Shown: positions 44,569-53,591 of the stretch, one piece after another | Layout of the letters: each line of letters starts with the position of its first letter | How positions within the stretch are numbered: the first letter of the stretch is position 1 | DNA from: Candidatus Puniceispirillum sp. | GTDB lineage: Bacteria; Pseudomonadota; Alphaproteobacteria; Caedimonadales; UBA1908 | NCBI GenBank assembly: GCA_013822015.1 | Contig: PNJU01000002.1 | Coordinates: forward strand, 1-64,000 | Reading direction: 5' to 3' | Length of the DNA stretch: 64,000 nucleotides | Program-made: the position numbers and the translations under genes | Notes under the pieces: model-generated | Told to the model about the DNA's origin: nothing | The model's database searches: none | Seen by the model: only the letters and a program-made list of their open reading frames with translations

Positions 44569-44882
44569 AAAGCTCCTTTTCGTTAACGACAAAGGCACCC
44601 TGGCACAAAAAGAAAAGCTTTGTCAAGATAAAGAGGACATTGGGCGCGTGCGTGTATCCCGGAAAATATACTTGACATGTACATTTCCAACCAAAGACGA
44701 TCCGTAACTTCAATCAACAATATTTAAATTTATCTTCATTTCCAAAAAATACTTAAAATCTAACTGATTAGTGCCTTTTGAGGGCCGCGCTACAGTGTGC
44801 GGCCAGCACGCAGAATCCCTCTTGTTGAAGTGCCATTTCACTGATTAATGTAAGGGAGGATTTTTTAACAAAATGGCAGCTT
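44569..44882. other. Intergenic region between divergent nfu and the coiled-coil secreted gene
   Basis: A 314-base region without a supported ORF. On the plus strand, TTGTTG (about 44823) and TAATGT 18 bases later form a possible promoter for the gene at 44883. It overlaps a short inverted repeat, AGTG-CCATTT-CACT. The left part is AT-rich. Confidence 0.4.
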
Positions 44883-45566
44883 ATGAAAAAAAATATGCTC
44901 ACACTTTCTGCGTCATGCGCGCTTTTAACACTTGGATCTGTGTGCTGGACCCACAGCGCTTTTGGAAGTGCTCAGGAAGAGGGTGAGGCGCCAACGCAAG
45001 CCGCCCCCGCCATCAATCCCCTTCCCATCATTGATACGCTTAAGATAGTCCTTGAGGAAATGCGCGCTCAAAAAGAACAAGGTGCCTATGTTGTCGTTCA
45101 AAAGAAAAGGCGCTCCGTTGCGAGTGTACGCAGTGAGTTGGACGACTTGAAGATTTTGCTTGCAAACGCCCAGGAGGACCTCACGCTTCTCCTAGACCAG
45201 AAGTCTCAGATTTGCGTACTGACATCTGCTTACGTTGATGTGCTCAGTGAGATGGAAGACTCAGATGACGAAGAAGCAGACGCCCTGCGTGACATTATTC
45301 AAGGAGTCTACGCGGAGGCAGGCGTTACGTCACGGCGCGTTCTAGAGGAAAAATTAAAAGAAAAACGCGCCCAGATCAACTCACTGAAGCAAAAGTCGAC
45401 TGCCCGCGAGGCCCTTTTAAAGGATCAGGGGGACACATTCGTGCCCACCCAGGAGGAGGTGTTGGGGTATCTCCAAGAAAGCAAAAAAAATGTTCTAGAT
45501 CTTGGTAATCCCGCCACTTTAGGCGAGATCACCAAAATCCTGAGGGACGTCTATTGTATTGAGTAA
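44883..45566 (+). CDS. Secreted coiled-coil protein of unknown function (227 residues)
   Basis: A signal peptide (MKKNMLTLSASCALLTLGSV, cleavage near AFGSA) precedes a charged helical protein. Long heptad-like stretches occur at about 70-110 (VASVRSELDDLKILLANAQE) and 150-185 (RVLEEKLKEKRAQINSLKQK). There are two Cys in the mature part. No family recognised. It may be a periplasmic structural or surface protein. A G+A-rich segment lies upstream, but the ribosome binding site is not obvious. Confidence 0.55.
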   Translation: MKKNMLTLSASCALLTLGSVCWTHSAFGSAQEEGEAPTQAAPAINPLPIIDTLKIVLEEMRAQKEQGAYVVVQKKRRSVASVRSELDDLKILLANAQEDLTLLLDQKSQICVLTSAYVDVLSEMEDSDDEEADALRDIIQGVYAEAGVTSRRVLEEKLKEKRAQINSLKQKSTAREALLKDQGDTFVPTQEEVLGYLQESKKNVLDLGNPATLGEITKILRDVYCIE

Positions 45567-45569
45567 CTG

Positions 45570-46619
45570 TTAGGAGCTCGCGGTCTTTTGAACAGGGAGT
45601 GCACCATCACTGCAGCGTAGCGGTGAGGAGGCAACCACACTGCAAGGCGCACTGTAGGGGTCGGGTGATGGCACAAACTCAAGGTCGCCCGGAGGTGACT
45701 CATACCCGTCATCCACATAGGTGACGCTGGGGATCGCTGGTGCGGTGAGGACCCTATAGGCCTCCACAAGACGAGGGATAAGGAGCCCTTCGCTGTATTC
45801 AGTGGCAAGGGCAAGGGCGTGCTTGCGCCACAAGATGAGGTGTAGATTGATGCTGTCCTTTGGAAAAGCACCAGCCACTTTTTCTAGGGTCTCCAGGTGA
45901 TTATCCACGAAGTAGAGATCGGTGATCTGAGGCTGAGCATTTTCCAAACGATGCGCATTGGACGCGCGCACAAAGCTCTCAAGATAAGGTGCCTTATTGC
46001 CGGGTGCATAGATCCAACCCGGCGTTTGTTTGTAAAAGAGTTTTGACACATGCGGGTTATCTGTGAAGTGCCCACTCCAATCAAGACCTTGCTTTGTCAG
46101 GTGATCAACCTTGTTTGGGTGAGGATGCAGTCCTGTGCACACAAAGGTCTCAACCCCACGCTCCCACAAACTTTTGTTAAGCCCAGGTAAAGCCTCGTCC
46201 ACAAGCTCAAAGTGCGGCGGCGTATAGCGCAGCAGTGTAACGCAAAAACCCGGAAATGCCTCAGCTTGGCCCAAGAAAAGCCCTTGGCTGATGGCCTGCG
46301 TGCCGGCAAGGCGCCAGTATGCTTGGTGCTCCCGGTCCATCTCAAAGTCATAAAGGTCGCGGGTTTTGCTCGTGACCAAAGTGTTATCACTATCCCAGGC
46401 GCACACAGACCCCTTCTTGGCTGACCCTAGGATGGCCTGCAACTCCTCAAATGTTTCTGCGACACGAATACTAAACGGTGAGTTGCATGGTGTCTGTGAC
46501 GCATGAGATGCGCCATCGTAAATGATCTCAAGTGAAGCGACATCTTTCTCTTCTTGAGCACTTGCCATCAACGAACAAAAGGAAAGCAAAAAGTAAAAAA
46601 TATGTAAAACATGTTTCAT
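45570..46619 (-). CDS. Secreted DUF2608/HAD-like protein
   Basis: A 349-residue protein with a signal peptide (MKHVLHIFYFLLSFCSLMAS). The mature part has HAD-like motifs: VCAWDSDNTLVTS (DxDxT type), a loop with FVCTGLHPH, and DLYFVDNHLETLEKV (the last acidic motif), in the order expected for the DUF2608 family described in Legionella and other intracellular bacteria. The presence of both acidic motifs suggests an active phosphatase. The C-terminal 70 residues are Pro/Ser-rich. I use the ATG at 46619 with AGGGA eight bases upstream. Confidence 0.7.
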   Translation of the reverse strand: MKHVLHIFYFLLSFCSLMASAQEEKDVASLEIIYDGASHASQTPCNSPFSIRVAETFEELQAILGSAKKGSVCAWDSDNTLVTSKTRDLYDFEMDREHQAYWRLAGTQAISQGLFLGQAEAFPGFCVTLLRYTPPHFELVDEALPGLNKSLWERGVETFVCTGLHPHPNKVDHLTKQGLDWSGHFTDNPHVSKLFYKQTPGWIYAPGNKAPYLESFVRASNAHRLENAQPQITDLYFVDNHLETLEKVAGAFPKDSINLHLILWRKHALALATEYSEGLLIPRLVEAYRVLTAPAIPSVTYVDDGYESPPGDLEFVPSPDPYSAPCSVVASSPLRCSDGALPVQKTASS

Positions 46620-46953
46620 TATAATTATCCCTAGTAAATATATCGCGAAATATTTCAACGCCCCTACACTGTCAATATAAACAATTTAAGCTTCAATGGC
46701 AAAAGGCAAAAACCCTTCAAAATCATTTAACAAAAAAATTGCGAAAAAATTCTCTTTATTTTTCCTCACCCATTGTTATCACTTTTCAAATAGATAAACG
46801 CATTAAGGTAAGTGGAATTAATACATTTTACTTCAAATTTTAGGCTATTGTTAATATTAAATTAAAATACTCTTAATACTCGTTCCTTAGACTGGATTCT
46901 CCATATGCCAGGGTTTTGTGAAATGAATGGCATTGCAACAGGGAGAATCAACA
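46620..46953. other. AT-rich divergent intergenic region
   Basis: This 334-base region separates two divergent secreted-protein genes and holds no supported ORF. It is much richer in A and T than the flanks. It should contain both promoters; several -10-like boxes (TAATAC, TTAATA) can be read, so I do not call a single one. Confidence 0.5.
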
Positions 46954-48378
46954 ATGAAAAGAAATCAACTTATTGCTGCGTGTTTGGGATCTGTATTTTG
47001 CCTTGCAACGCAATCTTGGTCCACAGCCGCGGTTGCAGGACAAATTGCTGCAGCAGAGCTTAAAGATACAGATCTGATCGCGGCAATTGACAAGCTTGCC
47101 CCTGCGTATACACGCGCAACAGCAGATCCCATTGACATTGCAGCAATTGATTCTGGGTTGGAAAACTACAACGGCGCAACTTATGTTGTGGGATCCACAT
47201 CACTTCCTATTACGGCCGCTTTTGATACAGCATCAAAAACACTTACCGTTCTTTCCTCCAGAGCGGGAGCGTGGCGCACATATTCGCTGGTACTGACAGG
47301 GCCTTGGAATGCGACGACAACGCTCAATGTCCCTGAGACAGTGCGCGACGGTGGCGCTGCTGCAAGCCCGGAGAACTTCAATGTTATCCTTACAAAGGGT
47401 ACTGGCACGCCGCCTGATTTGACAGCTGACGCCCTTGGTGCCTGGATGGCAAAGTGCAACATAACAGGCAGCCTTGGAAATACATCGACAGGTGTTGCAC
47501 TCACATCAACCGCCGCGGCCATCACTGGTTGGTCCTTTAAAGGGTACTTTTCTGACAACGGAGGAACGGCTCAAGCTGCAAGTCTAGATCCAATTGGCAT
47601 TACAGTTCCACTTACAGTCACAAAGCCAGGCACGACCACTGGAACCACCATTGTCTCAAACGTGACTGGACTTAATGCATGGAACGTAACCACCTCGGAC
47701 GGTAATGCGAAGCGGTTAACCTTCAATATTACTGGTGGATTATCCATCGATATGGACTTTTATCCTGGGACTTTTGGCCGCTCCGCAAGCATTTCAGCGG
47801 GGCTTGTTAATTCCTTTGCACTTATGCCTAAAAGACTGGATCAAAGGACTGGTGTGGTAGGCTTCAAAAATGATCTCGCAGCAGCAGTTAATAAGTGTTT
47901 GGGCATGATCGCCTCCCCTGCTCCAGCTTCTGTACAGGCTGGTCTTGTCAAAATCGCGGCCGACGCTTTGAACGCAGCAAATACAACAGCTGCTGACACG
48001 CCAACAACAGCTGACACAAACAAGCTCGGCATCACAGGTCTTGCAACCCCTGCTTTGGCTTCTGTCACATGGGCCACAGACGACACGAAGCTTACGCTCA
48101 CGGGTGCTTACACAGGGAAGGCTCCACTGACCTTTACTGGTGACTTGGGGGCAGCCACAAGCCTGACATCGGCAAGCACGCCACGTGTTGTTTCTCTAAG
48201 CGCCAAAAACGGGGATACTGTGGGCGTTGTATGCTATGACGCAACTGGCTATGACGCATCATCTGCGCCAGCATACCCAACAAAAATCCTGGCCATTGAC
48301 CTCTACGCTGTTTTGAATGGTGTCGCTGCCATTACGACCCTCACAACAGCTGAGGCGGTTACGGCATCCCAATCCTAA
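46954..48378 (+). CDS. Secreted Thr/Ala-rich beta protein, probable surface protein
   Basis: A 474-residue protein with a signal peptide (MKRNQLIAACLGSVFCLATQ, cleavage near VAGQ). The mature part is rich in Thr, Ala, Gly and Ser and low in charge. It has alternating strand-like segments (KTLTVLSSRAGAWRTYSLVLTG; SVTWATDDTKLTLTGAYTGK shortened) and a helical stretch with ATTAAADTPT-like repeats. This composition is typical of exported surface or fibre proteins. It has GGGAG before the ATG, its own large upstream region and a very strong terminator, all suggesting high expression. Family unknown. Confidence 0.6.
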   Translation: MKRNQLIAACLGSVFCLATQSWSTAAVAGQIAAAELKDTDLIAAIDKLAPAYTRATADPIDIAAIDSGLENYNGATYVVGSTSLPITAAFDTASKTLTVLSSRAGAWRTYSLVLTGPWNATTTLNVPETVRDGGAAASPENFNVILTKGTGTPPDLTADALGAWMAKCNITGSLGNTSTGVALTSTAAAITGWSFKGYFSDNGGTAQAASLDPIGITVPLTVTKPGTTTGTTIVSNVTGLNAWNVTTSDGNAKRLTFNITGGLSIDMDFYPGTFGRSASISAGLVNSFALMPKRLDQRTGVVGFKNDLAAAVNKCLGMIASPAPASVQAGLVKIAADALNAANTTAADTPTTADTNKLGITGLATPALASVTWATDDTKLTLTGAYTGKAPLTFTGDLGAATSLTSASTPRVVSLSAKNGDTVGVVCYDATGYDASSAPAYPTKILAIDLYAVLNGVAAITTLTTAEAVTASQS

Positions 48379-48403
48379 TTTCAAAACATCGGCTAAAAAA
48401 CTC

Positions 48404-48437
48404 AGCCCCTCCTTGTTTCAAGGAGGGGCTTTCTTTT
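48404..48437 (+). terminator. Strong rho-independent terminator
   Basis: AGCCCCTCCTT (48404-48414), loop GTTTC, AAGGAGGGGCT (48420-48430), then a T-rich tail. It is an 11-base-pair perfect stem, 26 bases after the stop of the Thr/Ala-rich gene. The remaining gap to 48676 holds no supported gene. Confidence 0.92.
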
Positions 48438-48676
48438 GCGCGTAAAAGGCTGACCACAGCGCATGTTCAATGAAGTCACAAAAAAGGCAGGTCTCAAGCC
48501 GCGCATCGCCTAACGCTATGAAAGCGAGTGTGCTTATCGCCAAGCCTGAGGCTGTGCGACTTTCAAAGGGTGTGCACGATATGTGCCACGGGCGCATCTC
48601 GGGGGCGATAGTTGAATTTGTCACCCTATTTTAAAAAAACATTCGCTATATTTTTCTTTTCAAGCGACTGGGCGCC

Positions 48677-49927
48677 ATGGTAGGCCTTGGTGAGACACAC
48701 GAAAACATAGAGGCTTTTTTGTCTTTACTCATCAAAATTGAGAACACAATCTCCCAGCGCAGCGCCCAGGTTCTTTTAGTGCTTTTGGCGTACTTCTCCT
48801 TTGTGGACCACATTCCTATTGCGTGGCAGCAGGGATTCCTCACCTTCAGTACCCTCATCAAAGACTGTCTGATGTGGGTGATTCCAGCGGCGGTGACCTT
48901 TTTTATTGCCGCCACCATTCGGTCCTTTGAGCGGCGCGCGCCTGTGCTCATTCTCAGTCTCTTAGTGTTTGAAATTTGCTCCAATGTCTTAAGTGTGACT
49001 TACGGGGCGGCGTGCGCCGGACTTTCCCAGTCCTTCGTGACCCTTGCGCCCATTTCAGATTCTGGCGCTTCACTTCCCCTCTTGTGGCGCCTTGGCGTTA
49101 AGATCCCGTCTTGGTGGGCAGCGGATAAAGGGGCGATTTTGGGTGTGACCCTGGGACTTGTGACGGCCTTTGCGCGCACCCCGCACCTTGACGAGGCGCT
49201 CAAGCGCGGCGCACACTTTTTTACCACACTCCTTACGAAGGGATTTGCACGTCTCATCCCTCTCTTTGTATTGGGGTTTGTCGCCCAGATGTATCATAAG
49301 GGCTTAGTGGCTCAGCTATCGTCCTTTGCGCCTCTTCTCATCGCCCTGGTCATCTTTATTGTGCTTTATGTAAGCTTCTTGTTCCTTGTGAGCGCGGCCG
49401 GTGTACGCAACTGGTGGTCCCATGTGCGCAACCTCTTGCCGGCCGGCGCCATTGCGCTCACATCTGGATGCAGCCTGTCCACTATGCCCTGGACGATTAA
49501 GGGCGCTGCCAAAAACATGGAAAGTCCTGAGCTTGCCCAGGCGGTCATTCCCGCCACCACCAATTTCCAGCAAATTGGGGACGCCATCGCCAATGCCTTC
49601 TTTTGCTTCTTGATCTACACCCACTTCATGGGGCACACACCGAGCGTGAGTGTGTGGAGCATTTTTACCGTGGCCTTTGTCATGGGGCGCTTTGCGGCGA
49701 CAGCCATGCTGGGCGGAGCGATCTTTGTGATGCTGCCCATCTATATCAAGTATTTGAATTTCAATGCTGAAATGGTGACCCTGATCTTGGCACTCAATGT
49801 GCTGTTTGATCCCATTATCACCAGCAGCAATGTGATGGCTAACGGTGCGTTGTGCCGGGTCTTTGAGCGCGCGTGGCAAAGAGTGCAGCGCTTTGCTGGT
49901 GCAAAGGCCGCACCCTCCCTGTCCTAG
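48677..49927 (+). CDS. Dicarboxylate/amino acid:cation symporter family protein
   Basis: A 416-residue inner-membrane transporter of the DAACS (SDF) family. About eight hydrophobic segments are followed by the family hairpin loops: SGCSLSTMPWTIKGAAKNM in place of the Ser-rich loop, ATTNFQQIGDAIANAFF in place of the NMDGT helix, and VLFDPIITSSNVMANGALCRV in place of the D-x-x-R-T-x-x-N-V helix. Several canonical substrate residues differ (FQQIGDAI for MDGTAI; FDPIITSSNV for DRFRTMVNV), so the substrate may not be glutamate or dicarboxylate. Stop overlaps the convergent stress-protein gene. Confidence 0.8.
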   Translation: MVGLGETHENIEAFLSLLIKIENTISQRSAQVLLVLLAYFSFVDHIPIAWQQGFLTFSTLIKDCLMWVIPAAVTFFIAATIRSFERRAPVLILSLLVFEICSNVLSVTYGAACAGLSQSFVTLAPISDSGASLPLLWRLGVKIPSWWAADKGAILGVTLGLVTAFARTPHLDEALKRGAHFFTTLLTKGFARLIPLFVLGFVAQMYHKGLVAQLSSFAPLLIALVIFIVLYVSFLFLVSAAGVRNWWSHVRNLLPAGAIALTSGCSLSTMPWTIKGAAKNMESPELAQAVIPATTNFQQIGDAIANAFFCFLIYTHFMGHTPSVSVWSIFTVAFVMGRFAATAMLGGAIFVMLPIYIKYLNFNAEMVTLILALNVLFDPIITSSNVMANGALCRVFERAWQRVQRFAGAKAAPSLS

Positions 49928-50757
49928 TGGTGGAGAAAAACGGGGATCTTCGCACCCGCCATCAGTTTCTTTGTGCATGAACCAAAGAACAGCTCCCGGA
50001 AGAAGGAGTGGCTAAAGCCGCCCATCACAAGCATGTTTGCCTGCACGTCCTTGGCTGCACTCAGGATCAGCTCGCCCCTGTTACCGGCTGCGTGAATGGG
50101 GCGCGCCGACGCCTTGACGCCGTACAGCCCGCACATACGCACGCCGCGCTCAGCGATAATGGTGGCAAGCTCCTCATCCTCATGAATGGAGAGAACCTCT
50201 ACCTCATCCCCCATGGCAAGCCCCAAAAGTAGGAACATATGAAGCGCACGAGATGATTGCAGGGAATTATCAAGGGCCACGAGAATCTTGCCGCCCTTGG
50301 CGGGATTTTCAGGAATAATCATCAGCGGACGTGGGTTGTCCCTGGCCACATGGCGCACGGTCATATCACTGTCCTCATCAAGGTCAAAGTGGAAGTCCGT
50401 TGTTTTTCCAATAACGATCAAGTCATGCTCATGGGAAAGGCGCTCGATTTCCGTTGCGGGAAAGCCTTCCGCCTCAACGGCTTCAACATTGATGCCGTGA
50501 ACCTTGGCTTCATGGGCAAAGTCTTCAAGCAAATGGACCACTTGCTCTTGGGAGTGTTCAATCATGGCCTCATCGCGCTGGAGCTTAAAGGCGGCTCCTC
50601 CAATGGGCTCAGGTTGGGCGGCTGTAATCCAAGGTGTATCCAAAACACCAATGGCTGTCATACCCGCATTGGTTGCCTTAGAAAGACGAAGGGCGTACTC
50701 ACGCGCGGCAGCGCCTGCGGGAGATCCATCAAGAACGAGTAGAATTTTTTTGATCAT
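49924..50757 (-). CDS. Universal stress protein, two UspA domains
   Basis: A 277-residue cytosolic protein made of two UspA folds. The first (residues 1-150) begins MIKKILLVLDGSPAGAAARE and contains DLIVIGKT. The second begins KILVALDNSLQSSRALHM and ends NMLVMGGFSHSFFRELFFGS, the ATP-binding GxxGS-like loop. The ATG at 50757 has AGGAGG four bases upstream. The C-terminal copy carries the better nucleotide motif. It lies convergent to the symporter. Confidence 0.92.
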   Translation of the reverse strand: MIKKILLVLDGSPAGAAAREYALRLSKATNAGMTAIGVLDTPWITAAQPEPIGGAAFKLQRDEAMIEHSQEQVVHLLEDFAHEAKVHGINVEAVEAEGFPATEIERLSHEHDLIVIGKTTDFHFDLDEDSDMTVRHVARDNPRPLMIIPENPAKGGKILVALDNSLQSSRALHMFLLLGLAMGDEVEVLSIHEDEELATIIAERGVRMCGLYGVKASARPIHAAGNRGELILSAAKDVQANMLVMGGFSHSFFRELFFGSCTKKLMAGAKIPVFLHH

Positions 50758-50858
50758 AGTGCCTCCTTTGTTTTTACGGGGCTCCACAAAAAGCCCCTTC
50801 TCAAATCCCTTGTTCATCAAGAAGTTGCCACGAATCCACCTCTTCCACAAGAGCCTTG

Positions 50859-51830
50859 TTAGGCGGACTTCTTGATGTAACTTTCCTCCACAGCCTTAAA
50901 TAGCGCCGTGATATTGCCTTCACCAAACCCCCGTTTTTCATGGCGCTCAATGACTTCGATGAAAAAAGGACCCAGCACATTTTGGGTGAATGTTTGGGCA
51001 AGATAGGCGTCCTCACCTTTGGCTTTTTCAAGCAGAAGCCCCGCTTTTTGAAACCGCTCTTTATCTTGGGGAGCGAGGCGACCTTGACTTACGAGGGTAT
51101 CGTAATAGGATTTTGGCACGTCAACAAAGGTGACTCCTTCACCCCTTAGCGCGTCCAGGGTTTGGTGCAGGGTGTTTGTGGCAAAAGCCAAATGTTGCAC
51201 CCCTGCTCCGCCGGCCTCCTCAAGGTACTGACTAATCTGGGAATGAGGGTCCTGGGATGTGCTCAAGACAACGGAGAACATTGCGCAGCGACTTTCAAAG
51301 GGCGCGCAGGTAAATGAGGTTTTGTTTCCTTCAATATGAAAAGGGTCTTGGGCGCTCAGCTCCAAATGCGCCTGGCACCACGCGCCCATTTCATGCTTTT
51401 GCGACTCAAAGACATTAATGGCCACATGATCAATGTGCGTAAAGAGCGGTTCATCTGACTTTTGGTCCACGATGTGCTGATCGCGCCAAGTCTGCCAAGC
51501 GACGGGATCCATGAAGAAAAAGCTAAGTCCAATAGGACTTACGAGATCTTGGGCCACATCAAAGGGAGATAAGACGGCGTTTTTGTGCGCGCCCAAGATA
51601 CCCACCCGTGTCATAACAGTGTCGAGTAAGGGCGTCAGGTCCGGTGGTGCAAACAAGCGTGGCTTCACGTAAAGGCACAGGCTGCCCTGGGTCAGAATAT
51701 GCGCGTTGCTCGGGAGGGCATTGCAGGGGGTCCTATGAAAGCCAAATCGCTCAAAGAGCACAACAACGTCTTGGGGTTTTTGCGTTTCTATCTGAATAAA
51801 AAACCCCTGCCACAGCCCCGAATTCTCCAT
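50859..51830 (-). CDS. hppD: 4-hydroxyphenylpyruvate dioxygenase
   Basis: A 323-residue Fe(II) enzyme of tyrosine catabolism (VOC fold). Iron ligands are recognisable: His in THIDHVAINV, His in GVQHLAFAT and Glu in GPFFIEVIER; GFGEGNITALFKAVEE is the conserved C-terminal segment. The N-terminal VOC half is degenerate, as usual. It is shorter than the common ~355 residues. The ATG at 51830 has GGAGG seven bases upstream. It is divergent from secD. Other tyrosine-degradation genes are not in the window. Confidence 0.9.
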   Translation of the reverse strand: MENSGLWQGFFIQIETQKPQDVVVLFERFGFHRTPCNALPSNAHILTQGSLCLYVKPRLFAPPDLTPLLDTVMTRVGILGAHKNAVLSPFDVAQDLVSPIGLSFFFMDPVAWQTWRDQHIVDQKSDEPLFTHIDHVAINVFESQKHEMGAWCQAHLELSAQDPFHIEGNKTSFTCAPFESRCAMFSVVLSTSQDPHSQISQYLEEAGGAGVQHLAFATNTLHQTLDALRGEGVTFVDVPKSYYDTLVSQGRLAPQDKERFQKAGLLLEKAKGEDAYLAQTFTQNVLGPFFIEVIERHEKRGFGEGNITALFKAVEESYIKKSA

Positions 51831-51977
51831 TATATTCCCTCCGCATTGCCTCTTATATGGCATAAACTTTTCACCACTTATGGCAATATCACGTCCCATT
51901 GTAAAGACGCACATCACTCCAAACACGCAAGAAAATAAGGAGGATTGTGCGTTGACTCTTCACCCATATGGGATAAA

Positions 51978-53576
51978 ATGCCCTATTATTTTCATATCAC
52001 TTGGAGATCTGTGGTGCAGTTTCCCACTTGGAAGGCCATTCTCATTATTGTTGTATCGATTGTGGGTTCTCTTTTTGCGATCCCGTCGTTTTTGTCCCCT
52101 AAAGCCCTTGACGAACTTCCTTCATGGATGCCGCGCTCCCAGGTAAGTCTGGGCCTTGATCTACAAGGTGGCTCTCACATTCTGTTGGAGGTGGATGTGG
52201 CTGCCGGCATTAAAGACCGCCTGAATGTGACCATACCAGACGTGCGTCGCGCGCTGCGCAAGGAGAATATCGGGTACACGGCTTTGGCGCTGCGCGGCGA
52301 AGCCCTTCACTTGCACCTGCGTGATGTGGCGGATCGTGAAAAGGCTATTAAGACGCTGCGCGCCATTGATCGCACCTTCACCGTTGAGGCAACGCCACAG
52401 GGTGAAATTACCCTTGGCTACAGCCCGGACGCCATGAAGGAAATCAAGAAGAACCTCCTTGATCGCTCCCTTGAAATTGTTAGCCGCCGTATCAACGAGC
52501 TTGGTACGAAAGAGCCCAATATCCAACGCCAAGGAGATGACCGCATTATTGTTCAGCTTCCTGGTGTTCAAGATCCAAGCCATGTAAAGGAGCTTCTAGG
52601 ACAAACGGCTAAGCTCACCTTCCGCATGGTCAACGCCAAAATGCCCTATGTGGACAACCCGCGCGCAAGCATCCCCCTTGGCACAGAGATCCTCGAGGAC
52701 AAAGACGGAAAAGGCGTATACTACGTCGTTGATAAGCAAGTGCTTCTGACCGGTGAAAACCTGGTGGACGCCCAAACAAGCTTTGACGAGTACGGTGCGC
52801 CACAGGTTGCCTTCCGCCTTGACACCAAGGGTGGGCGTAAGTTTGCAGAGGTCACAACCAACCACGTGGGCGAACCCTTTGCCATTATCCTTGATAAAAA
52901 GGTTTTGAGCGCGCCGCGCATCAACGGCCCCATCCCTGGGGGAAGCGGCGTGATTACCGGTAACTTTACGGCCCAAGAGGTCCATGACTTGGCCCTTCTC
53001 ATGCGCGCTGGCGCCCTGCCCGCCCCCTTGACTGTCATTGAGGAGCGTACCGTTGGTCCAGACCTAGGTGCCGACTCCATTGAGGCCGGTAAGATCGCAA
53101 CGGTGGCTTCCGTGGCGCTCGTGGCGGTCTTTATGGTCATCCTTTACATGTTCTTCGGACTTGTTGCCAACGTTGCCCTTGTGCTCAACCTGATTCTCCT
53201 TATGGGGGGGCTTGCTGTGACGGGATCTACCCTGACCCTTCCAGGTATTGCCGGTATTGCCCTTACCCTTGGCATGGCCGTTGACGCCAACGTTCTGATC
53301 TTTGAGCGCATCAAGGAAGAGCTGCGCGGCGGCAAGAAAGCGCGCGCTGCCATTGACGCGGGGTACGAGCGCGCCATGGAGACCATTGTTGACTCCAACA
53401 TCACAACGCTTTTTGGTGCAGCAGCCCTTTACATTTTTGGCTCAGGACCCATCCGCGGCTTTGGGGTGACCCTTGCCCTTGGTATTGTGATTTCCATGTT
53501 TACGGCCATTAGCCTGACGCGCCTCATTGTTGAGGCCTGGATGGCATGGCGCCGCCCCCAAACACTTTCGATCTAG
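51978..53576 (+). CDS. secD: Protein translocase subunit SecD
   Basis: A 532-residue membrane component of the Sec auxiliary complex, using the proton gradient to aid export. It shows the N-terminal helix (WKAILIIVVSIVGSLFAIPS), the P1 region start MPRSQVSLGLDLQGGSHILLEVD (conserved LGLDLxGG), and the C-terminal six-helix domain with GIAGIALTLGMAVDANVLIFERIKEELR (truncated quote avoided elsewhere). The start is uncertain: a TTG at 51945 is nearer to AAGGAGG but too close; the ATG at 51978 is chosen. It is co-transcribed with secF 15 bases downstream. Confidence 0.93.
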   Translation: MPYYFHITWRSVVQFPTWKAILIIVVSIVGSLFAIPSFLSPKALDELPSWMPRSQVSLGLDLQGGSHILLEVDVAAGIKDRLNVTIPDVRRALRKENIGYTALALRGEALHLHLRDVADREKAIKTLRAIDRTFTVEATPQGEITLGYSPDAMKEIKKNLLDRSLEIVSRRINELGTKEPNIQRQGDDRIIVQLPGVQDPSHVKELLGQTAKLTFRMVNAKMPYVDNPRASIPLGTEILEDKDGKGVYYVVDKQVLLTGENLVDAQTSFDEYGAPQVAFRLDTKGGRKFAEVTTNHVGEPFAIILDKKVLSAPRINGPIPGGSGVITGNFTAQEVHDLALLMRAGALPAPLTVIEERTVGPDLGADSIEAGKIATVASVALVAVFMVILYMFFGLVANVALVLNLILLMGGLAVTGSTLTLPGIAGIALTLGMAVDANVLIFERIKEELRGGKKARAAIDAGYERAMETIVDSNITTLFGAAALYIFGSGPIRGFGVTLALGIVISMFTAISLTRLIVEAWMAWRRPQTLSI

Positions 53577-53591
53577 AGAAGGACACGCCCC

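Noticed and set aside
48418-48624. A 68-residue minus-strand ORF after the Thr/Ala-rich gene
   Set aside because: Its last codons run through the strong terminator stem, the stop lies in the loop, and the GTG start has no separate ribosome binding site. Weak hydrophobic segment only.
49316-49978. A 220-codon minus-strand ORF opposite the symporter
   Set aside because: It is the shadow of a transmembrane protein gene; its composition is biased and it has no motif.
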